Shown piece after piece: positions 1 through 8,448 of a stretch of DNA of 35,898 nt. The stretch's first letter is position 1; each line of letters opens with the position of its first letter. The notes beneath the pieces were generated by a model. The model saw only the letters and a program-made list of their open reading frames with translations, was not told where the DNA came from and searched no databases. This DNA comes from Syntrophobacter sp. SbD1 (lineage in GTDB: Bacteria; Desulfobacterota; Syntrophobacteria; Syntrophobacterales; Syntrophobacteraceae), in NCBI GenBank assembly GCA_900290365.1, contig OMOE01000133.1, positions 8,457-44,354 of the forward strand, in the 5' to 3' direction. The position numbers and the translations under genes are program-made.

Positions 1-998
1 TCCGTTTCCGATTTATCCGTAAATACAGGCACGGGCCAGTTCTTTTGTCTCGCAACGATAACCTCCTGGTCCCAATAAGCGCCCTTCACCAGGCGGATGG
101 TAAAATGAAAGTCACCCAGTTCCGCCCAGCGAATCATCCGATCGAGGTCCTGTTCACTTTCACGCAAATATGCCTGGATCACTATACCGGTATGCGGATA
201 CCCGCCGAATTCGGGTTCTTCCAATATACTTTGGTAAAGAGCAAGAGTCAGCTCCTTCAGGCCATGGTGTTCCATGTCGAGATTGATGAAAGCCCCGGCA
301 TTCATGGCCCTGCGTAAAATCGGGCGTAAACGGTCCTTTGATCTTTCGATGGAATGCTCGAAAGCGCAGGCATTCATCTGTGAGTACATGGCCGAAGCCT
401 TGATAGATACATTGATCCTGGGAGAATGACCCCAATCGAGGTCCCCCTGAACTTGTCCGAGCGGACGCCATTTGCGCTGGGCGGCGTCAAGGTAGTCAAA
501 TAACTCTAGATATCGTTGCGCATACCCTTCAGCTTCTTTCTCCGATACGACGGCTTCGCCTAAAAGATCGATCGAGAACGCCAGCCCCGAAGAGCGCAGT
601 CTCTTAAGCACGGGCAGGCTGTCTTGCGGAGATGTCCCCGCAATGAACTGCCGGGCTACTTTGCCGATGTTTCTTCCGATACCCCTGGCGATAACCCTGG
701 AGGTCATCCAGGATGGGGCTACGTACTTGATTCCCCAATTCACCGCGGACGGGAAATTAAGCGCCGGATCGGAAAAATAGTGCTGAATATGACTGATTAC
801 CGCATCCGGCTTTCTGAGGTAGGGAAACACATCGATAAAGCGCAACATCTGCACTTTGAAGGCCTCGTTGTGCATGCACCATTCGAAGAGCTTGCCCACC
901 CAATATTCTCTGCTGAAGAGAGAACCGGCTTCTCCCTCCATCAAGTCGTAGAGGCGGCATCCCGTTTCATAAATTCTGATTTCGATATCGGAGTCCAT
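1..998 (-). CDS. putA: Proline dehydrogenase / PutA-type enzyme, N-terminal part (runs off the window)
   Basis: The open frame starts at the ATG at 998-996 and is still open at base 1, so only about 332 N-terminal residues are present. The translation shows the FAD-dependent proline dehydrogenase barrel: IDLLGEAVVSEKEAE, then NVSIKASAMYSQ, FINLDMEHHGL, GIVIQAYLRESE and finally the substrate-site block RLVKGAYWDQEVIVA followed by WPVPVFTDKSET. This enzyme oxidises proline to pyrroline-5-carboxylate. The spacing and motifs resemble bifunctional PutA proteins, which carry a glutamate-semialdehyde dehydrogenase domain C-terminally, but that part lies outside the window. No N-terminal ribbon-helix-helix DNA-binding domain is present, so it is not an autoregulating enterobacterial-type PutA. 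There is no clear Shine-Dalgarno sequence before the ATG, and the bases just upstream are a short GTCAGTGGTCAGTCGTC repetition. Family call is firm; monofunctional versus bifunctional is undecided. Confidence 0.88.
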   Translation of the reverse strand, partial: MDSDIEIRIYETGCRLYDLMEGEAGSLFSREYWVGKLFEWCMHNEAFKVQMLRFIDVFPYLRKPDAVISHIQHYFSDPALNFPSAVNWGIKYVAPSWMTSRVIARGIGRNIGKVARQFIAGTSPQDSLPVLKRLRSSGLAFSIDLLGEAVVSEKEAEGYAQRYLELFDYLDAAQRKWRPLGQVQGDLDWGHSPRINVSIKASAMYSQMNACAFEHSIERSKDRLRPILRRAMNAGAFINLDMEHHGLKELTLALYQSILEEPEFGGYPHTGIVIQAYLRESEQDLDRMIRWAELGDFHFTIRLVKGAYWDQEVIVARQKNWPVPVFTDKSET

Positions 999-1106
999 AA
1001 AAAACCAGTCGTCAGTGGTCAGTCGTCGGTGAAAAAGAATCCCTAAATTCCAAAATCCCTCCCACCTTTTCCAAAGTTTTCTGAAGGGAGCAGGGATATT
1101 TTTCCA

Positions 1107-1152
1107 GCCGCCGCCGAAGGCAGCGGCGAACCTGGCTGGCGATCCCACCGCC
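1107..1152 (+). repeat. REP-like dispersed repeat, copy 1 (type A)
   Basis: About 46 bp of the form GCCGCCGCCGAAGG..GCGGCGAA..TGGCTGGCG..CCCACCGCC, ending on the last base of the kptA-like stop codon. It is closely similar to the repeats at 17371-17419 and 18864-18912. The flank at about 1070-1106 (CCTTTTCC, AAGGGAGCAGGGAT, ATTTTTCC) also resembles the flank of the copy at 27064-27115, so the repeated unit may be larger and two-part. Confidence 0.7.
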
Positions 1153-1907
1153 TAAATCTCTCTTTTACGCCTCTCTTTTCGTCCCTCTTTTTTCCATCCT
1201 CCCTTGGTGTCCTTCTTTGCCCCTTTTCCTGATTGTTTGGCGCCTGCGCCCGGCGCCTGAAGGTGGTGAGGTTGAACAATGAATGAGCCGGGGGCGATGG
1301 CAGGGGAGGGCTGAACCTTTTTCTTCAGTGAAGCAGCGAGTCTGTCCGCTGGGTCTTGCCGCAGTTTTGGGAAGAGGATAAATTCCACCGGGACCGATTC
1401 AACGAGGTAAAAATCCTGCCCGGCAACAAGAAACGATAGACCACTTTCATGAGCTTCCCGAGCAAGTATTTCTATCAGGATAGGGTCTTCTTCTGTTCTC
1501 ACGGCAATCCGCAACGCCAGTTCACGCTCGGCGCAAAGCGTAACGAAACGGCGACGGGCACTCTTTAAACCAATATTATGGGTATGAACCAGGTTTTTGG
1601 GTTTCAAGCCGAAATAAAGTCTCTCCGGCACCTCGGAAGCAACCGGATAAACCGGAGGGCCAAATTCCGGACGGAGACGCAGCAGGTTACCGTCGAGCGC
1701 GAACGGAAGCTCCATTCCGAGCAGCGTAAGCTCCCTGATGGTGGATTCACGCACAAAGCGCAAGGAAATATCTTGCTGCAGTGCCCAGTAGAATTCCTTC
1801 CATGGCATTGTGCCGTCAGGGTCCCAAAAGAGTCCGTGTTCGCCGGGCGAGCGCCGGGCAACGTAGTCGAGGGTCTTAGTGAGCGTTTTAGGCTGGTGCT
1901 TCAGCAT
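1152..1907 (-). CDS. Divergent KptA/Tpt1-family RNA 2'-phosphotransferase
   Basis: 251 residues. Residues 1-190 follow the Tpt1/KptA plan: an N-terminal LTKTLDYVARRSPGEHGL helix, the small winged region around IRELTLL, LLRLRPEFGPPVYPV, RLYFGLKPKNL, then GLKSARRRFVTLC and a terminal YLVESVPVEFILFP strand. The family transfers an internal RNA 2'-phosphate to NAD+; its bacterial role is unsettled. In known members the first active-site pair is Arg-His; here my alignment puts Arg at the His position (ARRSP), while the later arginines appear kept. The last 50 residues are a basic, low-complexity Lys/Gly/Arg tail that ends at a REP-like repeat. Family membership is likely, normal catalytic activity less so. 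It stands alone between putA and a non-coding stretch. Confidence 0.7.
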   Translation of the reverse strand: MLKHQPKTLTKTLDYVARRSPGEHGLFWDPDGTMPWKEFYWALQQDISLRFVRESTIRELTLLGMELPFALDGNLLRLRPEFGPPVYPVASEVPERLYFGLKPKNLVHTHNIGLKSARRRFVTLCAERELALRIAVRTEEDPILIEILAREAHESGLSFLVAGQDFYLVESVPVEFILFPKLRQDPADRLAASLKKKVQPSPAIAPGSFIVQPHHLQAPGAGAKQSGKGAKKDTKGGWKKEGRKERRKREI

Positions 1908-2036
1908 GCTGTTGTGTCCTGGAACAGAGATATGTTCATTATAAGATATCCCAGGGATAGTTCAATTGAGAAGGAGGAAAACCTTTTGTGGCCGCTTTCG
2001 ATGACTTGACAGACGAGCTGATTTCAAAACCTTTTA

Positions 2037-2850
2037 GTTTACATAATGTAGTTTTATCTTTCGCGCGGCCGGGAAGGGACTGGTTTTGCTCGGAAATCGG
2101 GAAGATGCTCGGAGGGGCGACGGGTCTATCTGCGTACTCGTTACGTGGGGATTCCAGAAAGTCATGGGCATAGGGGCGAGCCCGTAGAGGGGACGCACTT
2201 ATGCCCATGACCGGGCAGAAAGCCAATCGAGGCGATGGCGTTTGAATGGCTCTCGTGGGCTCGGCAGGGCGTCTCCAGATTCGGAGCGAGTTCTCGGCTG
2301 GGCGAGTTCAAGGACGTGACAGGGGCGTTTTCCTGGCGCTTCCTTGATTTATCCGAGTCCGTACCTTTTGGAAAACAAAAGCGTTCCTCCGGATCTTGCT
2401 GCCGGCATCCCCCAGTTCGTCGCTTCGTTCCCTTCGTAAGAGTCCAGGGAATGAAGTGATGAACTCGGAGGTAGAAGAGATTTCCGTGATCGCGCCCTGC
2501 GGGCCGGTATGCGAGGGACAGGGATATCGAAGAACCAAGCGGGGCGGTAGTGTAAGGGTTTTAGAGGCTAAAAATCGTCCCCCATGGAGGGAAGCGCGTG
2601 CGCGCGCGGGGGCTTTATCTGCTGTGCATATCAGTCCAAAAAGTAGTGGTCTGGACTTTCCGTCGCTGAGAAACATGGTCCGGCGTCGCGGATGATAAAA
2701 CCTATTATGTACCCGGAGGGCTTGAACCTGGCACTAGGAACCCCGCATCCAATCAGAACGAACCTCAGTAACGGCCGTATCAGAAGAGCCTTGGAAATTC
2801 GCTATGTTATGTAGACCTGGCGGGGTTTGTGTCAGGTTTACATAATATAT
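2037..2850. other. Non-coding stretch with flanking inverted repeats, MITE-like or structured RNA
   Basis: No convincing gene is seen from about 1990 to 2960; the short open frames lack family motifs and ribosome binding sites. The stretch is bounded on the left by AGTTTACATAATGTAG (2037-2052) and on the right by an inverted near-copy (TATGTTATGTAGACC from 2803), with 12 of 16 positions alike. At the right edge an imperfect hairpin pairs 2803-2819 with 2833-2849 (15 of 17 bases, 13-nt loop). Inside, a perfect 12-bp stem (GTCATGGGCATA at 2161-2172 with its complement at 2200-2211) encloses a 27-nt GC-rich loop. The whole could be a decayed mobile element near a tRNA gene or an RNA with conserved structure. 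I cannot tell which from one sequence. Confidence 0.4.
2161..2211. repeat. Perfect 12-bp inverted repeat (hairpin)
   Basis: GTCATGGGCATA at 2161-2172 pairs perfectly with TATGCCCATGAC at 2200-2211 around a 27-nt loop that itself contains GGGC/GCCC. No T-run follows, so it is not an intrinsic terminator. Confidence 0.65.
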
Positions 2851-2960
2851 ATTATCAGACATTGATGTTTTATCCTCAAACATCTCCCTCCTGGCTGGGA
2901 TTCGAAAAAAGGCTCGCTAATTTCCTAACCCGTTAGCGGTATCCCCATTTCGATTTCCAC

Positions 2961-2989
2961 TTGACTTCAAACCGCTTCCCCAGTAAATT
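2961..2989 (+). promoter_or_regulatory. Putative sigma-70 promoter of tRNA-Gly
   Basis: TTGACT at 2961-2966 and TAAATT at 2984-2989, separated by 17 bp. The predicted start point near 2996 lies a few bases before the tRNA 5' end at 3003. Confidence 0.5.
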
Positions 2990-3002
2990 AATCAGGTTCC
3001 AT

Positions 3003-3074
<72 letters not shown>

Positions 3075-3088
3075 TCATAGATAATTCA

Positions 3089-3116
3089 GGGTGGTTGTGA
3101 AACCACCCTTTTTTTT
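3089..3116 (+). terminator. Intrinsic terminator of tRNA-Gly
   Basis: Perfect 8-bp stem GGGTGGTT/AACCACCC with a GTGA tetraloop (3089-3108), followed directly by eight T residues (3109-3116). Confidence 0.93.
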
Positions 3117-3117
3117 C

Positions 3118-3145
3118 TAGACTTCCAGCCGCCTTTGCCTATAAT
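3118..3145 (+). promoter_or_regulatory. Putative sigma-70 promoter giving a leaderless or very short leader mRNA
   Basis: A perfect TATAAT at 3140-3145 with TAGACT at 3118-3123 (16-bp spacer). The start codon of the DHH gene is at 3155, about where transcription should start, and no Shine-Dalgarno sequence lies before it. Confidence 0.45.
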
Positions 3146-3154
3146 TTTTAAATT

Positions 3155-4180
3155 ATGAATCAAATGGCCCTGGCCCAGCAAATTCATGCTAACAGGAAAA
3201 CCTTGAAAGCCCAGCTCGATGAATTTTATTCCTGCTTCGCCTCAAAGGATTCAGTCCTCGTTACCATTGACCCCGACCCGGACGCGATCGGATCTGCCCT
3301 TGCCGTAAAAAGGCTTCTCTGGCATAAAGTAGCCACCACCTCGATAGGAATTATCAGGCCTATAAGAAGATTGAACAATCTGGCAATGGTGAGACTTCTG
3401 AGGATTCCGTTGACGCCTTTGGATAAGGTCGATACGCAGAAAGCGACTAAGTTTGTCCTGGTCGACATTCAGCCGTCTCATAATGATTTGTTGAGCAAGA
3501 TTCCCTACACGGCGGTAATCGATCATCATCCGCAAAATCAGGAAGTGCACGCTGATTTCTGTGACGTGCGCCCGGAATACGGATCAACCTCCACAATAAT
3601 GACGCAATATCTCAGGGCCGCCAGGATCAAACCCTCGCAAGCTCTTGCCACATCTCTTCTGTATGGCATAAAAACGGATACCCGCAATTTTGAGCGCCAC
3701 ACGCTGGTCGAAGATATCGAGGCTTTCAAGTACCTCTTTAAGTATGCCGATCACCAGGTTTTGAGAAAAATAGAGATTTCAGACCTTTCGCTAAGTGATA
3801 CAAAGTTTTTCAACAAAGCCTTCACGAGGAAACACGTGGTAAAGGACCGGATTTTCGCCTACCTTGACGAGGTGCCGTCCGCCGACATTTTGGTCGAGGT
3901 TGCCGAATTCCTGCTGAAGATTCACGACATTTGCTGGAGCATCGTATCCGGTATCTTTCAGGATAGCCTCATAATAGTTGTTCGAAACGATGGGCAGCGA
4001 AAGGACGCCGGCAGACTAGTCAGACGGGCGTTCGGATCGCTTGGGTTAGCAGGAGGACATCAGGCGATGGCCCGCGCAGAGATTCCGCTAAAGCGCGTGT
4101 CAGAAGCCATCGGAAGCTTGTCCTCCACTTCGATCGAGCGCTTTGTGCAGCGCAGCCTCTCTCCTTTCAGAAAGAATTAG
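3155..4180 (+). CDS. DHH-family phosphoesterase (NrnA/RecJ-like)
   Basis: 341 residues. The N-terminal DHH domain shows [18 protein letters not shown] (metal-binding aspartates near residue 45), [10 protein letters not shown], and the signature VIDHHPQN, followed by [12 protein letters not shown] and the [11 protein letters not shown] helix. The C-terminal part ends in a DHHA1-like segment with [11 protein letters not shown], the Gly-Gly-His motif of this family. Proteins of this type hydrolyse nano-RNAs, pAp or cyclic dinucleotide products (NrnA, GdpP family); the exact substrate cannot be read here. There is no transmembrane, PAS or GGDEF part, unlike GdpP. The ATG at 3155 sits about 10 bp after a perfect TATAAT, suggesting leaderless translation. 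RNase HI follows after 8 bp, so the two RNA-degrading enzymes are probably co-transcribed. Confidence 0.88.
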   Translation: MNQMALAQQIHANRKTLKAQLDEFYSCFASKDSVLVTIDPDPDAIGSALAVKRLLWHKVATTSIGIIRPIRRLNNLAMVRLLRIPLTPLDKVDTQKATKFVLVDIQPSHNDLLSKIPYTAVIDHHPQNQEVHADFCDVRPEYGSTSTIMTQYLRAARIKPSQALATSLLYGIKTDTRNFERHTLVEDIEAFKYLFKYADHQVLRKIEISDLSLSDTKFFNKAFTRKHVVKDRIFAYLDEVPSADILVEVAEFLLKIHDICWSIVSGIFQDSLIIVVRNDGQRKDAGRLVRRAFGSLGLAGGHQAMARAEIPLKRVSEAIGSLSSTSIERFVQRSLSPFRKN

Positions 4181-4188
4181 CGAACCAA

Positions 4189-4695
4189 GTGCAACCTACA
4201 GAATCAAATAATAAAAATGCCGCCTCCGGGTCCAAGATCGACGCGGGTCTGCGACCGGTAAAAACCATAGATATTTATACCGATGGCGCTTGTTCGGGCA
4301 ACCCCGGGCCGGGCGGATGGGGCGCCATTTTGCGCTATAAGGGATCAAAGAAGGAGATTTCCGGCTTTGAGAGGCAGACTACAAACAACAGAATGGAAAT
4401 GAAGGCAGTAATCGAAGCCTTTAGGATGCTCAAAGAACCTTGCGTTGTAAGGGTCCACACCGACTCTCAGTATCTGCGCAACGGCATTACCGTCTGGATA
4501 AATGGATGGAAGCGAAATGGCTGGGAGACCAAGAGCAGACAGCCGGTAAAGAATCGTGAGCTTTGGGAGGCCCTGGATGAACTTTCGCAAAAGCACCAGG
4601 TGGAATGGGTCTGGGTCCAGGGACACGCCGGCCATCCTGAAAACGAGCGCTGTGACGAACTCGCCCGCCAGGAGATAATCAGGAACGCAAGATAA
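4189..4695 (+). CDS. rnhA: Ribonuclease HI
   Basis: 168 residues. It degrades the RNA strand of RNA:DNA hybrids. All catalytic residues of type I RNase H are visible: Asp in [19 protein letters not shown], Glu in [14 protein letters not shown], Asp in [14 protein letters not shown], His in [19 protein letters not shown] and the final Asp in the same block. The basic handle region [10 protein letters not shown] is present as in the Escherichia coli enzyme. About 27 extra, poorly conserved residues precede the core. The chosen start is a GTG at 4189, 8 bp after the DHH stop; no in-frame ATG exists before the catalytic core. The gene ends in a 17-bp convergent overlap with the acyl-CoA ligase on the other strand. 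Confidence 0.95.
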   Translation: MQPTESNNKNAASGSKIDAGLRPVKTIDIYTDGACSGNPGPGGWGAILRYKGSKKEISGFERQTTNNRMEMKAVIEAFRMLKEPCVVRVHTDSQYLRNGITVWINGWKRNGWETKSRQPVKNRELWEALDELSQKHQVEWVWVQGHAGHPENERCDELARQEIIRNAR

Positions 4696-6169
4696 TTTTT
4701 TTCAAATCGGGCTTGGAAACTTTTCCAATCGCATTCCTGGGCAGTTCCTTAAAAGCCAGCACGTCTTTGGGGACCTTGTAGGATGCAAGCCGCTCTTTGC
4801 TCCAGGCCCTTAGTGCATCAGCATCCAAGCCGGCGCCTTCGCGCATCACAAGCGCAGCGACGACCCGCTCACCCCAGGTTGAGTCCGCAACTCCCACTAC
4901 CGCGCACTCTTTGATGTCCGGATGGGCTAGTAGGGTTTCTTCGATTTCCAGGGCCGATACCTTGTAGCCGCCGGTTTTGATAATGTCCACGCTGCTGCGG
5001 CCGAGAATGCGATAGATACCACTCTCCTGCACGGCGATATCGCCGGTTAAAAACCAGCCGTCCCGGAATGCTTTCCTTGTTTCTTCCGCTCTATTCCAGT
5101 ATTCCAGAAAGACGGTCTTGCCTCGCACGGTGATCTCTCCCGGGGTCCCGGCCCCTACAGGAGCACCTCCCACATCCGTCAGCCTGACTTCCACTCCCGG
5201 CAAGGGCAGCCCGACGCGCCCCGGTTGCCTCTGCCCACGCAGCGGGTTGGAAAGACACATGCCTATTTCGGTCATCCCATATCTTTCCAGGAGGACATGT
5301 CCCGATACCTGCTTCCATCTTTCCAACACAGGTACAGGCAAGGCCGCCGATCCGGACACCATGAGCCTCATCTTCCGGCAGCCCCTGGACATCTGATCCC
5401 TTTCTGCCGGCGATGCCTTCTCCCAGGCATCTATGAGCTTTACATATATGGTGGGGACTGCCATGAACAGTGTCAGTCCGCCCCCGGCTATCCGGTCCCA
5501 GACTTTGCGGGCGTCAAAGGCGGGATGGATTTCGCACACCGCTCCAACCCAGAGGGCGCAGGCCATGACGTTGACAATCCCGTGGAGATGATGGAGCGGC
5601 AAAATTTCCAATATCCGATCCTCTCCTGTCCATCCCCAGGCCTCAACCAGACTTGTAATCTGGGCTGCTATATTTGCATGGGTGGTTACAACTCCTTTTG
5701 GTTTGCCGGTGGTCCCGCTGGTATAAAGAATCATGGCTCGCCTCGAAGTGGCCACCGCAGGCACGGGACCCGCCGGATGTGCCAGGGCCTCGGTGCTCGA
5801 CGCCAATCTGAGCTTGCGCTCCTCTGCCGGCCGGCCGAGCCGGTTAGACAAATCCGGATGTACAACAGCGGCTGCCGGGCTGGTGTCATCGAGCACGTAT
5901 TCCAGTTCGAAGCGCGGATGGAACAATGACAACGGAACGGCAATGCCGCCTGCCCGCCAGATACCCCATTGCATGGCAACGTAATCAAACCCAGGAGGCG
6001 TCAAAAAAACCACCGGCTTTTCTTTCAAATCCGAGGCTCCGTCCAGGAGAAAGGACGCGACCCTGCGTGAGGCATCCAGGAGCTGCCGATAGGTAAAAGC
6101 GCCTTCGGGCGCGAGGATCGCCGTCCTTTCATCGTAGTGTTCGGCTTGCGGTATAAGTAGTATGGACAT
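4679..6169 (-). CDS. AMP-forming acyl-CoA synthetase, malonyl-CoA synthetase (MatB/ACSF3)-like
   Basis: 496 residues of the ANL adenylating superfamily. Visible motifs are the P-loop-like [37 protein letters not shown], the hinge region [36 protein letters not shown] and the C-terminal [15 protein letters not shown] with the acylating lysine. The [19 protein letters not shown] and [15 protein letters not shown] segments are those I associate with malonyl- or methylmalonyl-CoA synthetases (MatB, ACSF3) rather than long-chain FadD, so a small dicarboxylate is the likely substrate; this is inference. The start ATG at 6169 lies 10 bp downstream of the HD-domain gene, so the genes are probably co-transcribed. 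The 3' end overlaps rnhA convergently by 17 bp and no terminator separates them. Confidence 0.85.
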   Translation of the reverse strand: MSILLIPQAEHYDERTAILAPEGAFTYRQLLDASRRVASFLLDGASDLKEKPVVFLTPPGFDYVAMQWGIWRAGGIAVPLSLFHPRFELEYVLDDTSPAAAVVHPDLSNRLGRPAEERKLRLASSTEALAHPAGPVPAVATSRRAMILYTSGTTGKPKGVVTTHANIAAQITSLVEAWGWTGEDRILEILPLHHLHGIVNVMACALWVGAVCEIHPAFDARKVWDRIAGGGLTLFMAVPTIYVKLIDAWEKASPAERDQMSRGCRKMRLMVSGSAALPVPVLERWKQVSGHVLLERYGMTEIGMCLSNPLRGQRQPGRVGLPLPGVEVRLTDVGGAPVGAGTPGEITVRGKTVFLEYWNRAEETRKAFRDGWFLTGDIAVQESGIYRILGRSSVDIIKTGGYKVSALEIEETLLAHPDIKECAVVGVADSTWGERVVAALVMREGAGLDADALRAWSKERLASYKVPKDVLAFKELPRNAIGKVSKPDLKKIILRS

Positions 6170-6179
6170 GTCAGGCGCC

Positions 6180-6719
6180 TTACAACCTTAGCATTGGCAA
6201 CGGGTTAAACGGGTGTTTGCAGCACCACCGAAGAGTGAGGAGGACCAACCGGCCATGAAATCCGTTTCGAGGAAATGCGCGTAACACTGCCGTCAGGAGA
6301 GAACGTTCCAACCGCGTCGGCAGTGAGAAGAGGCAAACATCGAGCCAGTCGGCCTTTCGAAAAGCTTCGACGAGTTCTTGTTCGGGACCATGCCAGGCAA
6401 ACACTTTGTGGTGTTGATCGATCATCTGAACAATGCCCTCGGCCCAGGACTCGCGAGCAATTTTCGAAAGGTGGTCCACAGCCCGTCGCTCAGACGGAGC
6501 GAGATAGTCAAAGGTATTGTCGAGCCAGATGCCGATATCGTGAAATGCAGATGCCAGCGCCAACTTCTCTTGATCCTCTCCGGTGGCGCTCGCCAAAGCA
6601 CATGACAGATTGAATACGCGATATGCGTGGTTGCGATAGGCAAGATATGCCCATCCGAGGGCTGGTTTCCACTTTTCGAACAGTTCGTCGATGCTTTGAT
6701 GTGCTTCGATGATTCTCAT
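6180..6719 (-). CDS. HD-domain phosphohydrolase-like protein
   Basis: 179 residues. The HD superfamily metal-binding pattern is visible: His in AYRNHAYRVFNLS (about residue 31), the HD pair in ASAFHDIGIWLDN (about 60-61), then IVQMIDQHHKVFAWHG and a final Asp in FRKADWLDVCLF. HD proteins hydrolyse phosphoester bonds in nucleotides or act as regulators; the substrate is unknown. The start ATG at 6719 overlaps the stop of a small upstream ORF by four bases, and the acyl-CoA ligase follows after 10 bp. Position in an apparent operon with a histidine kinase and a sigma-54 activator suggests, but does not prove, a signalling link. Confidence 0.75.
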   Translation of the reverse strand: MRIIEAHQSIDELFEKWKPALGWAYLAYRNHAYRVFNLSCALASATGEDQEKLALASAFHDIGIWLDNTFDYLAPSERRAVDHLSKIARESWAEGIVQMIDQHHKVFAWHGPEQELVEAFRKADWLDVCLFSLPTRLERSLLTAVLRAFPRNGFHGRLVLLTLRWCCKHPFNPLPMLRL

Positions 6720-6961
6720 GCGAGTCTCTGCCAGACCTCGGCACCTTTGGCTTCCAGACCATGCGGAAGGGGTCTTTCCAACTCAGCCCAATAAGACTTC
6801 GCTTTTATGGGGTGGCTTTCGGCGAGCTTGACGGCTCGGAGCTGTGGTTCCCAAATTGCTGTTGAAGAGAAGGCAGGGGCAACGCCGGAAGCGAAAGTAT
6901 GAGAGCAGCCCGAAATAGGTAAACACCATGCCTCATGAAGCGATTCCACTATAAAATTCAA
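6716..6961 (-). CDS. Small hypothetical protein, uncertain
   Basis: 81 residues, not recognised. It starts with a TTG whose last two bases are shared with the stop of the sigma-54 activator (TTGA at 6961-6958), and its stop overlaps the ATG of the HD gene (ATGA). This double four-base coupling is typical of a translated gene in an operon. Against it, there is no recognisable domain, the N-terminus is Cys/Ser/Ala-rich without a clear signal peptide, and there is no strong ribosome binding site. It could be spacer DNA that happens to be open. Confidence 0.35.
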   Translation of the reverse strand: MNFIVESLHEAWCLPISGCSHTFASGVAPAFSSTAIWEPQLRAVKLAESHPIKAKSYWAELERPLPHGLEAKGAEVWQRLA

Positions 6962-8445
6962 GACTTATATGGTCTTCCCTGGTCACTTTTCACTTCTACA
7001 TAGCGGCATGCCCTGCCCCACCCTATCCTGAGGAGTCTGCCAATATTGACCAGTTCGCTCAGTTCACGCGAGGCCTGACGATCGGAAATTGCGGCTAGTT
7101 GCGAATAATGCTTATTGGTAATAAACCCGTTGGCTTTGATGAATTCTATTGCCTGTACCTGCCGCACCATGAGACCTGAATCGTGCATACGGTCACTGCC
7201 GCTGAGACCGGAAACGGGTAAAATCCCCGCATCGGCAATCTTTGTATCTCCCATGCTGATTGCAGACGTGGCGCTGGGTTCTCTCACTTCGGCAGGAAGG
7301 TCCTTGACCTGGATTTCATGTCTGTCCGAAAGAATAATCGCCCTTTCGATAACGTTTTCCAATTCCCGCACGTTTCCCGGCCAAAAGTAATCGAGAATGC
7401 GTTCTATAGCTCCGGATGATATGGCGATCAACTCCTGATGGTTTTCCTTTGCGTACTTTGAAAGGAAATGCATTACAAGAAGATACAGATCGTCCTTTCG
7501 TTCCCGCAGCGGGGGCAAATAGACATGCACGACGTTGAGCCGGTAATAAAGGTCGCTACGGAATATTCCGTTCGCAGCGTCTTCCTTTAGATTCCGGTTG
7601 GAGGCCGCAACAACCCGTACATCCACTTTGAGAGTGTGGCTGCCCCCTACCCTTTCGAACTCCATTTCCTGGAGAACACGAAGCAATTTAACCTGGAGCG
7701 TAGAGGACATTTCGCTTATTTCATCAAGAAAGAGCGTCCCTCCATCAGCGAGTTCGAACCTGCCTTTCCGCTGGCTGACCGCGCCGCTGAACGCGCCCTT
7801 TTCATGTCCGAAAAGTTCGCTCTCAAGAAGAGTTTCCGGTAAAGCCCCGCAGTTTACAGATATGAACGGCTGGTCCTTTCTCGGGCTGTTGTAATGTATT
7901 GCCCTCGCAATCAGCTCTTTGCCGGTACCCGAGTCACCAGTTATCAGAACAGTTGCCTTGGTTGGCGCCACTTTTTCGATCAGTCCGAATATGCGCTGCA
8001 TTTGGACGCTTTTGCCGATTATGTTGCCGAAGTTATACTTGCCTTGCAGCTCACGGGTCAGTTGCCGGTTCTGCCTGATCAGGTGATGATGGTTGATTGC
8101 CTTGCCTATGGTGAGTTTCAACTCTTCGTTTTTGAAAGGCTTGAGTATGTAGTCAAAAGCGCCCTTCCGCATCGCTTCCACCGCTTTTTCCACACTACCG
8201 AAGGCGGTCATCATAATAACGGGAAGATCCGGCTGCCGCAGTCGAATGCGTGACATTAACTCCATACCGTCCATTCCCGGCATTTTCATGTCCGTGATCA
8301 CCACGTCAAGATCGTTTTCCTCGATGCACTCGAGGCCCTTGCCGGCACCTTCGGCGGTGATCACCTGATAGCCCTCTTCGGAAAGCAGGGCCTCTAAAAC
8401 GAGCAGATAATTTCTTTCGTCATCGACGATAAGGACTGTATTCAT
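6958..8445 (-). CDS. NtrC-family sigma-54-dependent response regulator with an unusual C-terminal winged helix
   Basis: 495 residues. The receiver (1-120) has DDE at 8-10, the phosphoacceptor Asp52 in VVITDMKMPGMDG and the Lys of YILKPFKN. The central AAA+ domain (about 140-375) has Walker A GDSGTGKE, a GAFSGA loop (Thr of the usual GAFTGA is Ser), Walker B GGTLFLDEISEM and the RSDLYYRLNV and WPGNVRELENV blocks. After an acidic linker, the last 70 residues do not look like the expected Fis-type HTH; FIKANGFITNKHYSQLAAIS, then RQASRELSELVNIGRL, reads as a winged helix like that at the end of some RecG/ATPase-type regulators. It activates sigma-54 promoters in response to a partner kinase, almost certainly the kinase ending 3 bp upstream. 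Its targets may include the sigma-54 promoters at 27.2 and 34.7 kb (inference). Confidence 0.93.
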   Translation of the reverse strand: MNTVLIVDDERNYLLVLEALLSEEGYQVITAEGAGKGLECIEENDLDVVITDMKMPGMDGMELMSRIRLRQPDLPVIMMTAFGSVEKAVEAMRKGAFDYILKPFKNEELKLTIGKAINHHHLIRQNRQLTRELQGKYNFGNIIGKSVQMQRIFGLIEKVAPTKATVLITGDSGTGKELIARAIHYNSPRKDQPFISVNCGALPETLLESELFGHEKGAFSGAVSQRKGRFELADGGTLFLDEISEMSSTLQVKLLRVLQEMEFERVGGSHTLKVDVRVVAASNRNLKEDAANGIFRSDLYYRLNVVHVYLPPLRERKDDLYLLVMHFLSKYAKENHQELIAISSGAIERILDYFWPGNVRELENVIERAIILSDRHEIQVKDLPAEVREPSATSAISMGDTKIADAGILPVSGLSGSDRMHDSGLMVRQVQAIEFIKANGFITNKHYSQLAAISDRQASRELSELVNIGRLLRIGWGRACRYVEVKSDQGRPYKS

Positions 8446-8448
8446 TTT

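Noticed and set aside
1043..1279. Minus-strand open frame of 78 codons
   Set aside because: It overlaps the kptA-like tail and translates the REP-like repeat; no support as a gene.
2308..2676. Minus-strand open frame of 122 codons in the non-coding stretch
   Set aside because: Arg/Ser/Pro-rich without domain motifs or a ribosome binding site; the region is better explained by inverted repeats.
5225..5929. Plus-strand open frame of 234 codons
   Set aside because: It runs antisense to the acyl-CoA synthetase, whose motifs are complete; its composition is unlike a protein.
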